From positions 1 through 64,000 of the IMG/VR virus record IMGVR_UViG_3300019886_000004: a stretch of DNA of 64,000 nucleotides. One strand, written 5' to 3'. The position numbers and the translations under genes were made by a program. The stretch is from a virus. Below, piece by piece: positions 49,401 through 59,124 of the stretch (within the stretch, counting starts at the first letter, position 1; every line of letters starts with the position of its first letter). The notes under the pieces were generated by a model. It ran no database searches. It worked only from the letters and a program-made list of their open reading frames with translations, and was not told the origin of the DNA.

Positions 49401-51029
49401 AGTGGTATAGTAGATTTCTTTGTAGAATCTGATTATAATTTAGACTACAGAGATTATACAGGACAATTTCAAAACTTCTATTCTAGGACTCAGACTAGTT
49501 TAAGTGATATATTTAGAAGTGATAGAATAGATACACCTGAACAATTCATATATGATAAATCTTTATCTAAACAATTGATTGAAAATTCTATATTACAACA
49601 AAGGATAGATTATGATCCATTAATAGATGAGACTTGTTTTTCTAAATATAAAAATAGAGTAGCTTATTCATTACCAGCATCACTAGATTTAAAGAGTGAT
49701 AACTGGTTAGTTTACTTAACAAATAATTATTATGATTTTCCTTTGTCCGACTTTGGTGCTATCACAGGTATGCATGCTGTTGACAACCAACAAATATTAT
49801 TTACATTCGATAAATCCGCTCCCTACATAACAATAGGTAGAGATGAATTACAAACGACTTCTGGTCTAAAAGTAGTTATAGGAGATGCTGGATTATTTGC
49901 AAGAGAACCTCGTCCTCTTTTATATACTGATTACTGGTATGGTAATTCACAATCTAGGTGGGCTTTTGTGAATACTCAATTTGGATCATTATATACCTCT
50001 CAGAGACAAGGTAGAATATTCAATTGGAAAGGACAAATAGAAGAGATAAGTAGAAAAGGTATGCATTGGTGGTTTAAGAATTATTTACCAAGTAACCTTT
50101 TAAGACAATTTCCAGACTTTAAAGATTCAGATAATCCTGTAGTTGGAGTAGGTTTAACTAGTGGTTGGGATAATACAGATGAAAAATATTATTTATCTAA
50201 AAGGGATTACATACTCAAAGACACATATGTTGGTACCCTTTTATATGATTCTGTAAAGAATGAATTAACTTATGGAGGTAATAAAGTAAAACTAGGAGAT
50301 CCTATCTATTTTGATGATGCTTCTTGGACAATATCATATAGTCCAAAAGATGAAATGTTTGTAAGCTGGCATGATTGGCAACCTGATTGGATCATACAAG
50401 GAGAAAAACATTTTTTTACTATTAAGTTCAACCAGATTTGGACACATAATAATAGATGCGATTCTTATTGTAATTTCTATAATCAGGACTATCCATGGGA
50501 GATTGAGTACTTAGTTAATAATGGCGGACAAGTTGAAGTATTAAGAAACATAGAATACATACTTGAATCTGGTATTTATTATGATAACTGCAGGTATTTT
50601 CATCAGATTCTAGATGATAACTTTGATACCTTAGTAGTTCATAACCTAGAGCAATCTAGTGGCTATTTAGGTCTTAAATTACGTAAGAGAAACAATATAA
50701 GTGATATATTAAACTATCCTAACTTAACACCAGAAGGTTGGTTAGTATCTTATTCTAAAACCGAACAAAAAACTAGAATAGATCAGTTCTTTGATTTAAC
50801 TAAAGATAGAGGAGAATATACTAAGAATAATTATCCACTTTGGACTGTAGCTCCTAATGGATATATTAGGACCGTCACAGATGCTGCAATTAATCAAGGT
50901 AAAAATATCTTTGAACGTAAACGCTTTAGAAACACTTGGCACAAAATATTATTGTCTAAATCTATTTCATCCAATAAAAAGTACATCCTTAAATTAGCTA
51001 ATTCTAATCAAACAATAAGTCCACGATAA
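46413..51029 (+). CDS. very large crAss-type tail (muzzle/stabilisation) protein
   Basis: 1538 residues. Starts MENLNSNYINTPGKGLITDL; carries the YWTDGNNPRRTLNLS signature and TLGGGGELSNGAYQFAVAY that I associate with the crAss-like muzzle or tail-stabilisation protein. Mostly beta domains rich in Tyr and Asn. It would form the tail tip/nozzle. A small helical hydrophobic stretch is at about 715-745. Confidence 0.78.
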   Translation: MENLNSNYINTPGKGLITDLDAYLVSKELYTYARNSNLNTHQGNLSFLTNEVSNQHCVDLPYICIGFVKLIGFRWALFLTDNTSSEIGIFNSSDCSYTKIVNDKCLNFNTSHLVKASSKENFDCSESLYWTDGNNPRRTLNLSKIPYLFILADDVCQTKQFTKNLDCNKILMTPQLTIPVIDVTLGGGGELSNGAYQFAVAYSINKQRVSDYYSITTPQDIWSHFNLGQALNINITNLDRDFDEYELVVIYTQKQTTTAKSVGFFSTSTSFHQIDNINRPEYLTLPFEDILTLRPKYFLADDVVNNDQFLLWSGVTTRPELNYQLQAMNIVPKWVLYQVSPDYYVNGGNNVGYCRRERYGFGIQWLFNTGQWSSAFHIPGRKSETKDLTQAVGSDVYEVITPNNPNLPKYFQVYDTSKKGIVVGSKSTIPGPILEGEMGYWESTETYPDNVIQFGTDACTPIRHPQFPGECNAPRYQKGGGFINLLGVKFENIEHPKDDKGNYIKDIVGYRVVRSSRDGNRSVIAKGMFSNVRGYKEPVDQGGDNQEVLYPNYPYNDLTNDTFISSKQTNYSGGERNFTPLTEVKTDQFNFHSPHTLFNNVALGEEVIFETEEIGNVSGSFQTVYNHPRDKVLSNSVFWLATAVGAIDGVLSVFGKRCVTGIKDGIVNILSVTPTPADITITAIGMQFLQQCEGLVNGLSFTQILQLPAIEAIAKAALKILQTAAAAGMGVYFAFNTANQIIRDLQSFMTYQKYAIQYNSHGIFNNYACAPIDNTRRKLNYYQYLYDGINTVNNVKFNNFKRESSVYLQLSDVIAPPTHNDNTRKNIMDAGKCNAPFSSFNTIASLYYGMIKNKISDQYGQIDSIVYQDTGYTNLNLVSSEAIGSTDLFYMTDTVFGGDTYINRFAFNKHHQFFRQNIANSNFPDGTEFDYSQYRNVGFPRFWLNSERYDMSEVIVVGKSPSKLPNNKYNLDCTVSPGGLQILNLKNVGGYFHLYNSGIVDFFVESDYNLDYRDYTGQFQNFYSRTQTSLSDIFRSDRIDTPEQFIYDKSLSKQLIENSILQQRIDYDPLIDETCFSKYKNRVAYSLPASLDLKSDNWLVYLTNNYYDFPLSDFGAITGMHAVDNQQILFTFDKSAPYITIGRDELQTTSGLKVVIGDAGLFAREPRPLLYTDYWYGNSQSRWAFVNTQFGSLYTSQRQGRIFNWKGQIEEISRKGMHWWFKNYLPSNLLRQFPDFKDSDNPVVGVGLTSGWDNTDEKYYLSKRDYILKDTYVGTLLYDSVKNELTYGGNKVKLGDPIYFDDASWTISYSPKDEMFVSWHDWQPDWIIQGEKHFFTIKFNQIWTHNNRCDSYCNFYNQDYPWEIEYLVNNGGQVEVLRNIEYILESGIYYDNCRYFHQILDDNFDTLVVHNLEQSSGYLGLKLRKRNNISDILNYPNLTPEGWLVSYSKTEQKTRIDQFFDLTKDRGEYTKNNYPLWTVAPNGYIRTVTDAAINQGKNIFERKRFRNTWHKILLSKSISSNKKYILKLANSNQTISPR

Positions 51030-53101
51030 TGGCAGATAATATATTTTCGATCCCTGGTTATAACCCTTTGAGATTTAATCCTCAGATGCCACTTGCTCAA
51101 ACAAAGGATAATCCTAATGTACAAGGACCTCAATTTATTAATCCTTACGAGAAACAGAATCAAGGAGTATCTCCTTATACTATGCATCCTAGTTGGCAGT
51201 TTGGTTTAAATTATAATCAAATAGCGTTCTCTAGTGCTGTACAAGGTATTGGAGCTTTTTTACGTAGTAATAACCAAAGAAAAGACTTTAATAGTTATAA
51301 CAGAGTACAACAAAGTCCTTTATCTCAGATACCAGAGAATCCTAATAATACTGATCAAGCTATGTATGGTATGAAACAATTCGCAGAAGGTGGACAATTT
51401 GATAACTTTGATGATTTTGATGAAGATGATTTTGAAGATCTAAAAGGAGAATTAGATAGATATTTTAACGATAAAGGTCAACCACAGCCCGAAGGCGCTA
51501 AAGAAGAGGATAAAGAAGAACCTAATGAACAAAAACAACCCGAACCCGAAGAACAAGATGATCAATCCTCTAACGAAGCCTTGAATTTTTTAAATCAACC
51601 ACAACAAGATAACCAAGACGATAGTCAAGTTAATCAATCAGATGAAGACATAATAGCACAGTTATCTGGACGTCAACCTATACCGCATCAAGAAGCTCCT
51701 CATCCTTCTGTATATTCAACTAAACCTACAGATGATGTAACAGCATTTAAGAAAGGTATAGCAGCTGTAGAGAACGCTAATTATAGTGAAGGTAACAAGA
51801 ATTCGAGTGCGTTTGGTAAATATCAGTTTACAGCACCCACCAGAGAATCAGTGAGAGAACAATTCTTCAAAGATATAAAGAAAGAAGACTTTGAAAGCGC
51901 ATATAAATCAGATCCTCAATTCCAAGAAAGAGTAATGGATGTTTATGGTAATCATCTTTTACAGAAGTATACTGATCCACATAAAGCTGCCACCGCTTTC
52001 TTTTTAGGTGAAGGTAAAGTGGGTATGTACAATCAACCTGATTACAATCCAGGTAATGGTAATGTATCAGTAGGTAAATACTTAAGTACATTTGATAAAG
52101 GATACAGTAAAAGACAGGGTGGTCATATAATGAATTCACCCGGATCAGTAACTACAGGTTTTGATAGACCATACAACTTTAAGATGGAAGATGGTGGCGA
52201 TCCTCAAGATCCTAAAAAACCAGTACAAACTAATAGACCTACAACTGCTGATAGTGTAGCTTTATATAACAATGCATTACAAGTTGCAAACTATTATAAA
52301 AATTCTGGATATACACAGGGTATATCAAAGTCACCAAGTTTAACTGACTGGAATGATCAAAATACTGAAGCTTATAATAAGTTTGTTGGTAGTAATTTTA
52401 AAGCCTTAACTGAAATTGGTTATAGAAACCTTAATCCTGAAGAATATAGAAAAAATATTGATAATAATGTTTACTATCAAAGGGAAATGGCAAATAAAGT
52501 ATTAGATATGAGGGTTCCTAGTTCTAGATTTGATAGGAGAATTGCACCACAATTTAGTTCTTCCTTAACCAAGCATACTGGTAGTGAGTTTGAGCGATCT
52601 AATGTGGTAGATACATATTCTTATGATCCTATAGCAGTCAAACCTTGGAACATGTTGACTCCTGATGAAAGACAACAAAGAGTAACCAAGTACGGTTATC
52701 CTATTACAAATCATGAAGAAATAACTAAAACAACTCAACCACAATATCAACCTCCAATAGCTAAAGGATCACAAATACAAGGACCACAAAAATTAGCTAC
52801 AGATAAGGTAAACATAGAAGCACCTACAGGAGGTACGGGACCATTAGCTGGTGGACCTACTAACTTCTCTTTTACAGGTAGAAATGATCAAGGTCAACAG
52901 GATACTAGATATTTCTCAGATTTAGATACATGGAAAGCAGCTACTGATCAAATGGGATATAGATGGAGAAATGAAACTAATAATGGTAAACAAGCTAATG
53001 CTTCCGGTTATCAGTTTAAACAAGGAGGAGAATATCATTTAACCAATCTACAAATTGCGCAATTGAAAAAACAAGGTTACGAAATAGAAATAATAAAATA
53101 A
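51029..53101 (+). CDS. virion lysozyme-like protein
   Basis: 690 residues. Long acidic low-complexity segment (about 125-215). A lytic-transglycosylase-like module at about 238-360: Glu248 in GIAAVENANYS, then SSAFGKYQFTAP and KAATAFFLGEG. It probably degrades peptidoglycan during DNA entry. The C-terminus ends with GGEYHLTNLQIAQLKKQGYE, a common virion motif. Confidence 0.72.
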   Translation: MADNIFSIPGYNPLRFNPQMPLAQTKDNPNVQGPQFINPYEKQNQGVSPYTMHPSWQFGLNYNQIAFSSAVQGIGAFLRSNNQRKDFNSYNRVQQSPLSQIPENPNNTDQAMYGMKQFAEGGQFDNFDDFDEDDFEDLKGELDRYFNDKGQPQPEGAKEEDKEEPNEQKQPEPEEQDDQSSNEALNFLNQPQQDNQDDSQVNQSDEDIIAQLSGRQPIPHQEAPHPSVYSTKPTDDVTAFKKGIAAVENANYSEGNKNSSAFGKYQFTAPTRESVREQFFKDIKKEDFESAYKSDPQFQERVMDVYGNHLLQKYTDPHKAATAFFLGEGKVGMYNQPDYNPGNGNVSVGKYLSTFDKGYSKRQGGHIMNSPGSVTTGFDRPYNFKMEDGGDPQDPKKPVQTNRPTTADSVALYNNALQVANYYKNSGYTQGISKSPSLTDWNDQNTEAYNKFVGSNFKALTEIGYRNLNPEEYRKNIDNNVYYQREMANKVLDMRVPSSRFDRRIAPQFSSSLTKHTGSEFERSNVVDTYSYDPIAVKPWNMLTPDERQQRVTKYGYPITNHEEITKTTQPQYQPPIAKGSQIQGPQKLATDKVNIEAPTGGTGPLAGGPTNFSFTGRNDQGQQDTRYFSDLDTWKAATDQMGYRWRNETNNGKQANASGYQFKQGGEYHLTNLQIAQLKKQGYEIEIIK

Positions 53102-55995
53102 TGCCAAAGGTAAGAATCAAACAAACTCCGAGACCTGGACAATTTATTCCACAAATGGATTCACTTGGTGAGGAAATTCGTGGCACAAGTAAAAAGTTTA
53201 AGAAAGGTGGTAAAACACGTACTAACTCTAATAGTGATCAAAGTTATCCTTTTCAGAGGGATCAAGGTTATATGTATGAAGATCAGGCTCGTGACATGGG
53301 TGGAGTGATTGAAAAAATGCACGTTCCAAACATGAATACTAATATGTATTTCAATGGTGGTCCAATAAATGGAGTATTAAGATACGATCAAAATAGTTAT
53401 AATGATGGTGGATTATATGATCAAAACTTAATTGGAAATATAACCAATCCAGAACATTATACTAATAGTGATTATAATCAATATAAGAAAGGTGGATGGT
53501 TAAAAGGTGCAGTAAATCCAGCGCATAAAGGTTATTGCACACCTATGAGTAAATCTACTTGTACAGGACATCGTAGAGCATTTGCATTAACCATGAAGAA
53601 ACATCATGGTTTTCATAAGAAAGAAGATGGTGGTAATATAGATGATGGTCCTGGTAAACAACCTAAACAACCATCTGTACCAACACCTAGATCAGCTAGT
53701 AATCCTTATGGACCGCGATATCTATTTACTGGAATAACTTCTCCACATAGCCAAGATGATAGTCTTTATTACTCAAAAGTTTATTCCACAACTTTAAAGA
53801 GAGATCCTAACTATAAAAATTTTATTACAGATCAATTAAATGTATTAAATAATGATAAAAGTAGTAATTTAGATAGACAAGATGCTTTACGTTTATCTAA
53901 AATTGCAAATAATGCTATGATAGATGGACTTAGTACTCTAAGTAGTCATAAAGGAGGAGGAATAATACATTCTTTTAAACAAGGTGGTAAATATATAGGT
54001 GCTGGTCCCAACACAGATCTGAACCCAACTACAAATCATTCTATAGCTGATTACAACCCCTATGTTTACTTTAAAAACAAAAACTGGTACATAACATCCA
54101 ATCCAGAAGATGATAAGATTACAGAGTCTGTAAAGCCAATAGATAGAGAAGATGCAAATATAGAAGCAGAGAAAGGTGAGTATATGGTAAAACCTGGACT
54201 TACTGGTCTTTACAAAGTTACAGGTAAAACACATGCAGAAGGCGGAACTCCTTTATATGCAGAAGGCGGATCTTTTATATTTAGTAATGATCCTAAACTA
54301 TCTATAAATAAGAATGAAAGAGAAAGTTTTGGATTTAAAGGTGGTAGTTCTTCTTCTAAATCTAAGAATACTCCAGCTATGGTATTAGGTAGAGAGGTCA
54401 ATCCTAAAGAATATAATGGTTATTTAGCAACTTTAGAAAATCCAGATACAGATAGAATAGCTAAAACAACTGCTGGATTAATGTTAGAGAAGTTTCAACA
54501 GAAGCTTGGACAGATAGCCTATTTACAAGAGAATAAAAAAGGTACTAAGCCTCCAGATTTTTCTCAAGGTACAGCTCCGGTAACTCAACCTCAATTTCAA
54601 GATATTGATGAAAAAATGTCTGAATATAAACTTGGAGGTTATGCAGGCGGTGGAGATATTGATCCAAACACAGGTTTACCAATAGACTCAAGAGATCAAT
54701 ATCCTGGTGGCAGAACCACACTTGGTAGAATCACTCCTAAAGGATTATCCAATAACTTTAACTATCCAGGTGGTGTTCCAAGTCTTATTAAAGATTGGCA
54801 AGGAGCCGGTATTGATTTAACCAATATGGACTCTCGTGAAGCTCAAAATGCCATGTATGGGTGGGCACAAAAGAATAATCCACAGTTAATTAGGAATATG
54901 TGGAATCAGTATGGTAACACAGCGCGGGGTAAACAATACGGATTAAATTATGATTATGATAATTTAAATGATAAACAACTCGGAAGAGCAGGAGATGCTT
55001 ATGCTGATGGAATGCTTGGAGCTAGAACATTTGCTCCTATTCAAGGTCATACTCCTCCTGGACCTTATACTCCAGGATTAGCTAGACCAGATCAACCTAA
55101 TGTACAAGCACCACCTCCTGGTCAACCTGCACAACCAATTAATAATCAACCTTCTAATCCTACTTTACCCTATCAAATAAAAGGTAAGTTAACAGATAGT
55201 CAAATAGCTAATTTAGGTTATTTAGGACTCCAGTCTCTTAACATAAATAGATACATGCCTACTAGACAACAAGTATCTTTACCTCAAGTTAAATTAGATC
55301 AAATAAATGCGCAACCTTATGTTAATCAAGTAAATAATCAAGCACATGAAGCCTATCAGTTGGCAGCTCTTAATCCCAAAACTTCTTCTCTTATGGGTAG
55401 TAATATCCGTGGTACTGTAATTGATCAAGCTAATCAAGCCATTGGTAATGTTGCTAATCAAAATTCTCAAATTGGTAACCAACAAAATCTTACGAATCTT
55501 CAACAGATGACTCAACAAGTAATGGCTAATTCTCAATTTAATAATCAATATTATAACGAAGTTCAAGCAACTAATCAAAATTTTGATAATGAGCGTAGAT
55601 TTGCAAGCAATCAGTTTGTTTCAAATCTTAATAATTATCAGTCACAAGCTGATAAATTAGCTTGGCAAATGGCTTCAGTAAATAGATATGGAACTAGAAC
55701 CGTAACTGATCCTAAAACTGGTAAACAATATAATCTACCAACTCCTCTTTATGAAACTAATAAAAATGGTATTCAGTATAATGGTGACGTTGCTAATATT
55801 AATATGGCTTCAGGTGCTAATAGAATTAATACCCCGCAAGAAATAGCAAATATATATAAGCAATTCAAAGATTCCGGAATGCCAGATGTAGAAGCACAAA
55901 GAATTGTAAGTGCTATAATAAGATCAAGAACAACTAAAGGTACTGAAAATCAAGGTCCTTTCTTTATGCAAAATCCGTATGGAATGGGACAATAA
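53101..55995 (+). CDS. giant cargo-type virion protein with peptidoglycan-binding-like repeat
   Basis: 964 residues. Contains the motif KGAVNPAHKGYCTPMSKSTC seen in crAss-like virion proteins, an EAEKGEYMVKPGLTG segment with TPLYAEGGSFIFS, and AYADGMLGARTFAPIQG near 640, resembling a peptidoglycan-binding repeat. The C-terminal 250 residues are Gln/Asn-rich helices. Probably packaged and ejected with the DNA. Confidence 0.65.
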   Translation: MPKVRIKQTPRPGQFIPQMDSLGEEIRGTSKKFKKGGKTRTNSNSDQSYPFQRDQGYMYEDQARDMGGVIEKMHVPNMNTNMYFNGGPINGVLRYDQNSYNDGGLYDQNLIGNITNPEHYTNSDYNQYKKGGWLKGAVNPAHKGYCTPMSKSTCTGHRRAFALTMKKHHGFHKKEDGGNIDDGPGKQPKQPSVPTPRSASNPYGPRYLFTGITSPHSQDDSLYYSKVYSTTLKRDPNYKNFITDQLNVLNNDKSSNLDRQDALRLSKIANNAMIDGLSTLSSHKGGGIIHSFKQGGKYIGAGPNTDLNPTTNHSIADYNPYVYFKNKNWYITSNPEDDKITESVKPIDREDANIEAEKGEYMVKPGLTGLYKVTGKTHAEGGTPLYAEGGSFIFSNDPKLSINKNERESFGFKGGSSSSKSKNTPAMVLGREVNPKEYNGYLATLENPDTDRIAKTTAGLMLEKFQQKLGQIAYLQENKKGTKPPDFSQGTAPVTQPQFQDIDEKMSEYKLGGYAGGGDIDPNTGLPIDSRDQYPGGRTTLGRITPKGLSNNFNYPGGVPSLIKDWQGAGIDLTNMDSREAQNAMYGWAQKNNPQLIRNMWNQYGNTARGKQYGLNYDYDNLNDKQLGRAGDAYADGMLGARTFAPIQGHTPPGPYTPGLARPDQPNVQAPPPGQPAQPINNQPSNPTLPYQIKGKLTDSQIANLGYLGLQSLNINRYMPTRQQVSLPQVKLDQINAQPYVNQVNNQAHEAYQLAALNPKTSSLMGSNIRGTVIDQANQAIGNVANQNSQIGNQQNLTNLQQMTQQVMANSQFNNQYYNEVQATNQNFDNERRFASNQFVSNLNNYQSQADKLAWQMASVNRYGTRTVTDPKTGKQYNLPTPLYETNKNGIQYNGDVANINMASGANRINTPQEIANIYKQFKDSGMPDVEAQRIVSAIIRSRTTKGTENQGPFFMQNPYGMGQ

Positions 55996-56011
55996 TTAAT
56001 GTAAAAAATTA

Positions 56012-56043
56012 TTTGTTTAATTGATATAAATATTGTATATTAT
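56012..56043 (+). promoter_or_regulatory. candidate phage late promoter, copy 2
   Basis: TTTG (56012-56015), 20 bases, TATATTAT, with the same 19-mer (56024-56042) as at 21744. Confidence 0.65.
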
Positions 56044-56074
56044 AATATAGGTTTAATATAAACTTAATAGATTA

Positions 56075-56578
56075 ATGGAAAATAATAAAGTTATAGATCT
56101 TTTAAAGCAACTTCAAAAAAAGCAAATGACTTCTGAAGAAAAGGAGAAATGGCCTAAAGAAGCTGCTCTATATGTCTATAGACCTGAGACACAATATAAA
56201 TGTGAAGAATGCGTATTCGCTAAAGTTAAATCAACTAAGTGCGCACTCTATGGACCCCTAGAAGATATTAAACCTGAAGGTAGTTGTGGTCTTTGGATTC
56301 ATATGGATCCAGAATCTGAACTTTCAGATAAGATACCTTATTTGAGTCTTGTCACAAAATTAGAAACAGGTTATACCGAATCAAAAAATGGCTTTAGTTG
56401 TAAAAGATGTGAGTATTTTTTACCAGGTAAACAGGATTGCAAAAAGGTAAGGAAAGATTCACCTGGTGACACATTTGGTATAATTTCAGGAGATGCTTGT
56501 TGCAATCGTTGGGAGAAAGATAAAGTTAGAGGAGATATGACAGATAAGCAATTACAAAAATTTTTAGAAAATAAATAA
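56075..56578 (+). CDS. tandem Cys4 HiPIP-like protein
   Basis: 167 residues with two Cys4 modules: Cys43, 46, 56, 71 (CEECVF...GSCGLW) and Cys109, 112, 122, 142 (CKRCEYF...ACCNRW). Spacing C-x2-C-x9-C-x14-C and the trailing Trp resemble high-potential iron-sulfur proteins; zinc binding is the alternative. Lies between cargo-type genes and has its own late promoter. No signal peptide. Confidence 0.65.
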   Translation: MENNKVIDLLKQLQKKQMTSEEKEKWPKEAALYVYRPETQYKCEECVFAKVKSTKCALYGPLEDIKPEGSCGLWIHMDPESELSDKIPYLSLVTKLETGYTESKNGFSCKRCEYFLPGKQDCKKVRKDSPGDTFGIISGDACCNRWEKDKVRGDMTDKQLQKFLENK

Positions 56579-59118
56579 TGGCTACATACCAAGGTAATTA
56601 TGATGCTCAGTCATATCAAGTAAATCCCTATCAAGCTCCCGCACAGGAGATGGTTCAAGCTATACAAACTCGTCAAAATTATTGGGATAGTGCAGCAACT
56701 AGTGTAAAGAACGCATATCAAAATTATCTTAATCTTGACCTCACTCGTCAAGATAATCACGAACGCTTAAATCAGTTAATGACCGGTGTAAATCAGCAGT
56801 TAAAGCAAGTTACCCAGACTGATTTATCGTTAGGTGAAAATTATGGTAAAGCATTAAGTATATTTGATCCTATTATAAAAGATGATAATATAATGGGAGA
56901 TAATGCTATTACTCGTCATTATAAAGATCAGTTTCAAATAGCACAAGGATATAGAATAAAAGATAATGGTAAAGGTTATAGTGATACTAATGTAAGAGAT
57001 TTGGGTAACCACCTACAAGATTTTGCTGCAGATTCTAATGCGTCTAATTGGAGACAACATTATGGCTCACGTTCTTTTTATTCTCCATATGTAGATGTAG
57101 CAGCTGAAACTAGACTAATAGGAAAAGACTTTAAACCTGATGTTACTACACTCAGTGGTCCAATGAGTTTAGATAAGGATGGAAATCCTAACCCATACAT
57201 GATGACTAAGACGGATAAATCCATTATAGCTTCTCAATATAGAGCTTTTTTAGACGCTCATTTATCAGATAAAGCAAAAGATCAATTAGCAATAGATGGT
57301 CGTGTAAAATATCATGGTAATATAGGCGCATTAGCTCAGGATTACACCACTCATAATCAAGAGAAAATAAACTACTACACAAATGAAATTAAGTCTTTAA
57401 ATGGTCAGATAGCAGGTGCTACTGATGATAAGAAACAAGCTTATAGATCTCAGATAAATAACTATGATGCATTAGTAAAAGAACTTAATCTAGAAAATAC
57501 TAAAATGCATGCTGGTGATTTTTCTGGGATAACTCCTAATAAAGATCAGATAGCATCTAGTATATACACTAATAATTATACAGACTATGTAGCAAAATCT
57601 TCTGCACAGAAAAACATAGACATTAAATATACTCCTGATCAAGTATGGAAGACTATGTACTTGCAGGATAATGAAAATAAAAGATTCAATATAGCTAAGG
57701 ATACTCAATGGGAAATAGCTAAGTTAAACAATGAAACTAAATTAACTATAGCAGGATATAAATTTGGACCCAATGGTCAACTATTAACTGGTATAGCTGG
57801 ATATGGTACTTCTGATAAAAGTAGTGATGAAAACTTTGGTATTGATAAATTCAATGAATTAAAAGCAACCAGTGCCACAGATTTCTCTAAAGCTGTGGAT
57901 CAAATGAATAAAAAAGTTGCTTCTGATAAAGGTATAGATCCAATGGATGAAAAAGTACCAAAAGCAACAAGAGATTCGGCTGTTGCAGAGTGGATGGCTG
58001 ATCCCAGAAATAAAGCTGACGTGGCTCAGTATAATGCAGCAGCGGCAAAAAAAGGAGCAGAAGATCAAGCATATACTGCTATAAATGATTATATAAATGG
58101 TAGAATAAAAAAAGAAAGTCCAAATTTATATAACGGTAGAGAAGATGTTATAAATGGATTAACTCAAGGTGGAACTTTTAATTTAGTTCAAAAAACTTCT
58201 AATTACAGATCAATCACAGATAGATCAGGACCACAAACACCATTTTCTTTAACTGGTCAAGATATGCAGAAAATAATCAGAGGTACTCATCCTAGTATAA
58301 CATTATCTTCTGAAGAAGAAACTACAGGAGTTTCAGGTATTGGTGGTACACCTGTTACATCAAAAGTACCTGTTCTTAAATATAATGGGAAAAGTTATTA
58401 TTTGCCAGAACCTTTAAGTAAAACCATATATGCTGCTGGAATTGCAGATAAAAATTTTGAATCTAAAAGAAATGAATTACTTAATCAAAATATAAACAGA
58501 GTAATAGGTAAAGAAGCTTTATATCAAGATGACAAAAATCCTTATTATAAAGCGGCGCATAATATAACTGCCAGAATAGTAATGGGAAGTGATGAAAAGT
58601 TTAAACCTGATGATGTTGTCTTAACTGATAAGGATAAGTTTGGAAATGTTTATTTCAAAGTACAAACAGAGAAGAGTATTAAAGAGAATGAACTAAAAAC
58701 TAGAGTCGAAGCTGAAGGAGGTAGATATATAAAAGGAGAAGATAAATTTATGTTACCTGGAAATAGATATGGTAATCTAACTAATTCTCAAAGTTTTAGT
58801 GATCCTAAACTTGCCCCATTAAAGACATTGATAGATTTTAAATCTAGTGCTACTCCTAATGATAGATTCAATACAGCACCTCAGACATGGGGTAATAGAA
58901 ATTTTCAGTTTAAAGTAGATATGGAAAACGGACATCCTTCTTATAGAATAATCGATCCTTACACAGGAGCACAATTTGGACAAACAGATTTAGGTGAAGG
59001 TTTCTCAACACTTGAAGCAGCAGCAGCTAAAGCAACTTGGCTAGGATATTTAAATCCAGTTGACTATACAAATAAAGTAAAAACTATAGGTGGAGTTCCA
59101 GGATACCAACCAAAATAA
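56578..59118 (+). CDS. giant crAss-type cargo protein
   Basis: 846 residues. N-terminal segment (NYLNLDLTRQDNHERLNQLM, then KALSIFDPIIKDDNIMGDNA) follows a pattern common in crAss-like cargo proteins. Mostly alpha-helical, Asn/Gln/Lys-rich, with no enzymatic motif seen. Its ATG overlaps the stop of the HiPIP-like gene by 1 base. Confidence 0.68.
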   Translation: MATYQGNYDAQSYQVNPYQAPAQEMVQAIQTRQNYWDSAATSVKNAYQNYLNLDLTRQDNHERLNQLMTGVNQQLKQVTQTDLSLGENYGKALSIFDPIIKDDNIMGDNAITRHYKDQFQIAQGYRIKDNGKGYSDTNVRDLGNHLQDFAADSNASNWRQHYGSRSFYSPYVDVAAETRLIGKDFKPDVTTLSGPMSLDKDGNPNPYMMTKTDKSIIASQYRAFLDAHLSDKAKDQLAIDGRVKYHGNIGALAQDYTTHNQEKINYYTNEIKSLNGQIAGATDDKKQAYRSQINNYDALVKELNLENTKMHAGDFSGITPNKDQIASSIYTNNYTDYVAKSSAQKNIDIKYTPDQVWKTMYLQDNENKRFNIAKDTQWEIAKLNNETKLTIAGYKFGPNGQLLTGIAGYGTSDKSSDENFGIDKFNELKATSATDFSKAVDQMNKKVASDKGIDPMDEKVPKATRDSAVAEWMADPRNKADVAQYNAAAAKKGAEDQAYTAINDYINGRIKKESPNLYNGREDVINGLTQGGTFNLVQKTSNYRSITDRSGPQTPFSLTGQDMQKIIRGTHPSITLSSEEETTGVSGIGGTPVTSKVPVLKYNGKSYYLPEPLSKTIYAAGIADKNFESKRNELLNQNINRVIGKEALYQDDKNPYYKAAHNITARIVMGSDEKFKPDDVVLTDKDKFGNVYFKVQTEKSIKENELKTRVEAEGGRYIKGEDKFMLPGNRYGNLTNSQSFSDPKLAPLKTLIDFKSSATPNDRFNTAPQTWGNRNFQFKVDMENGHPSYRIIDPYTGAQFGQTDLGEGFSTLEAAAAKATWLGYLNPVDYTNKVKTIGGVPGYQPK

Positions 59119-59124
59119 TTAACA

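Noticed and set aside
24945-59118. Stop-codon reassignment, known in some crAss-like phages
   Set aside because: Late genes read full length with the standard code and no internal TAG or TGA needs recoding.
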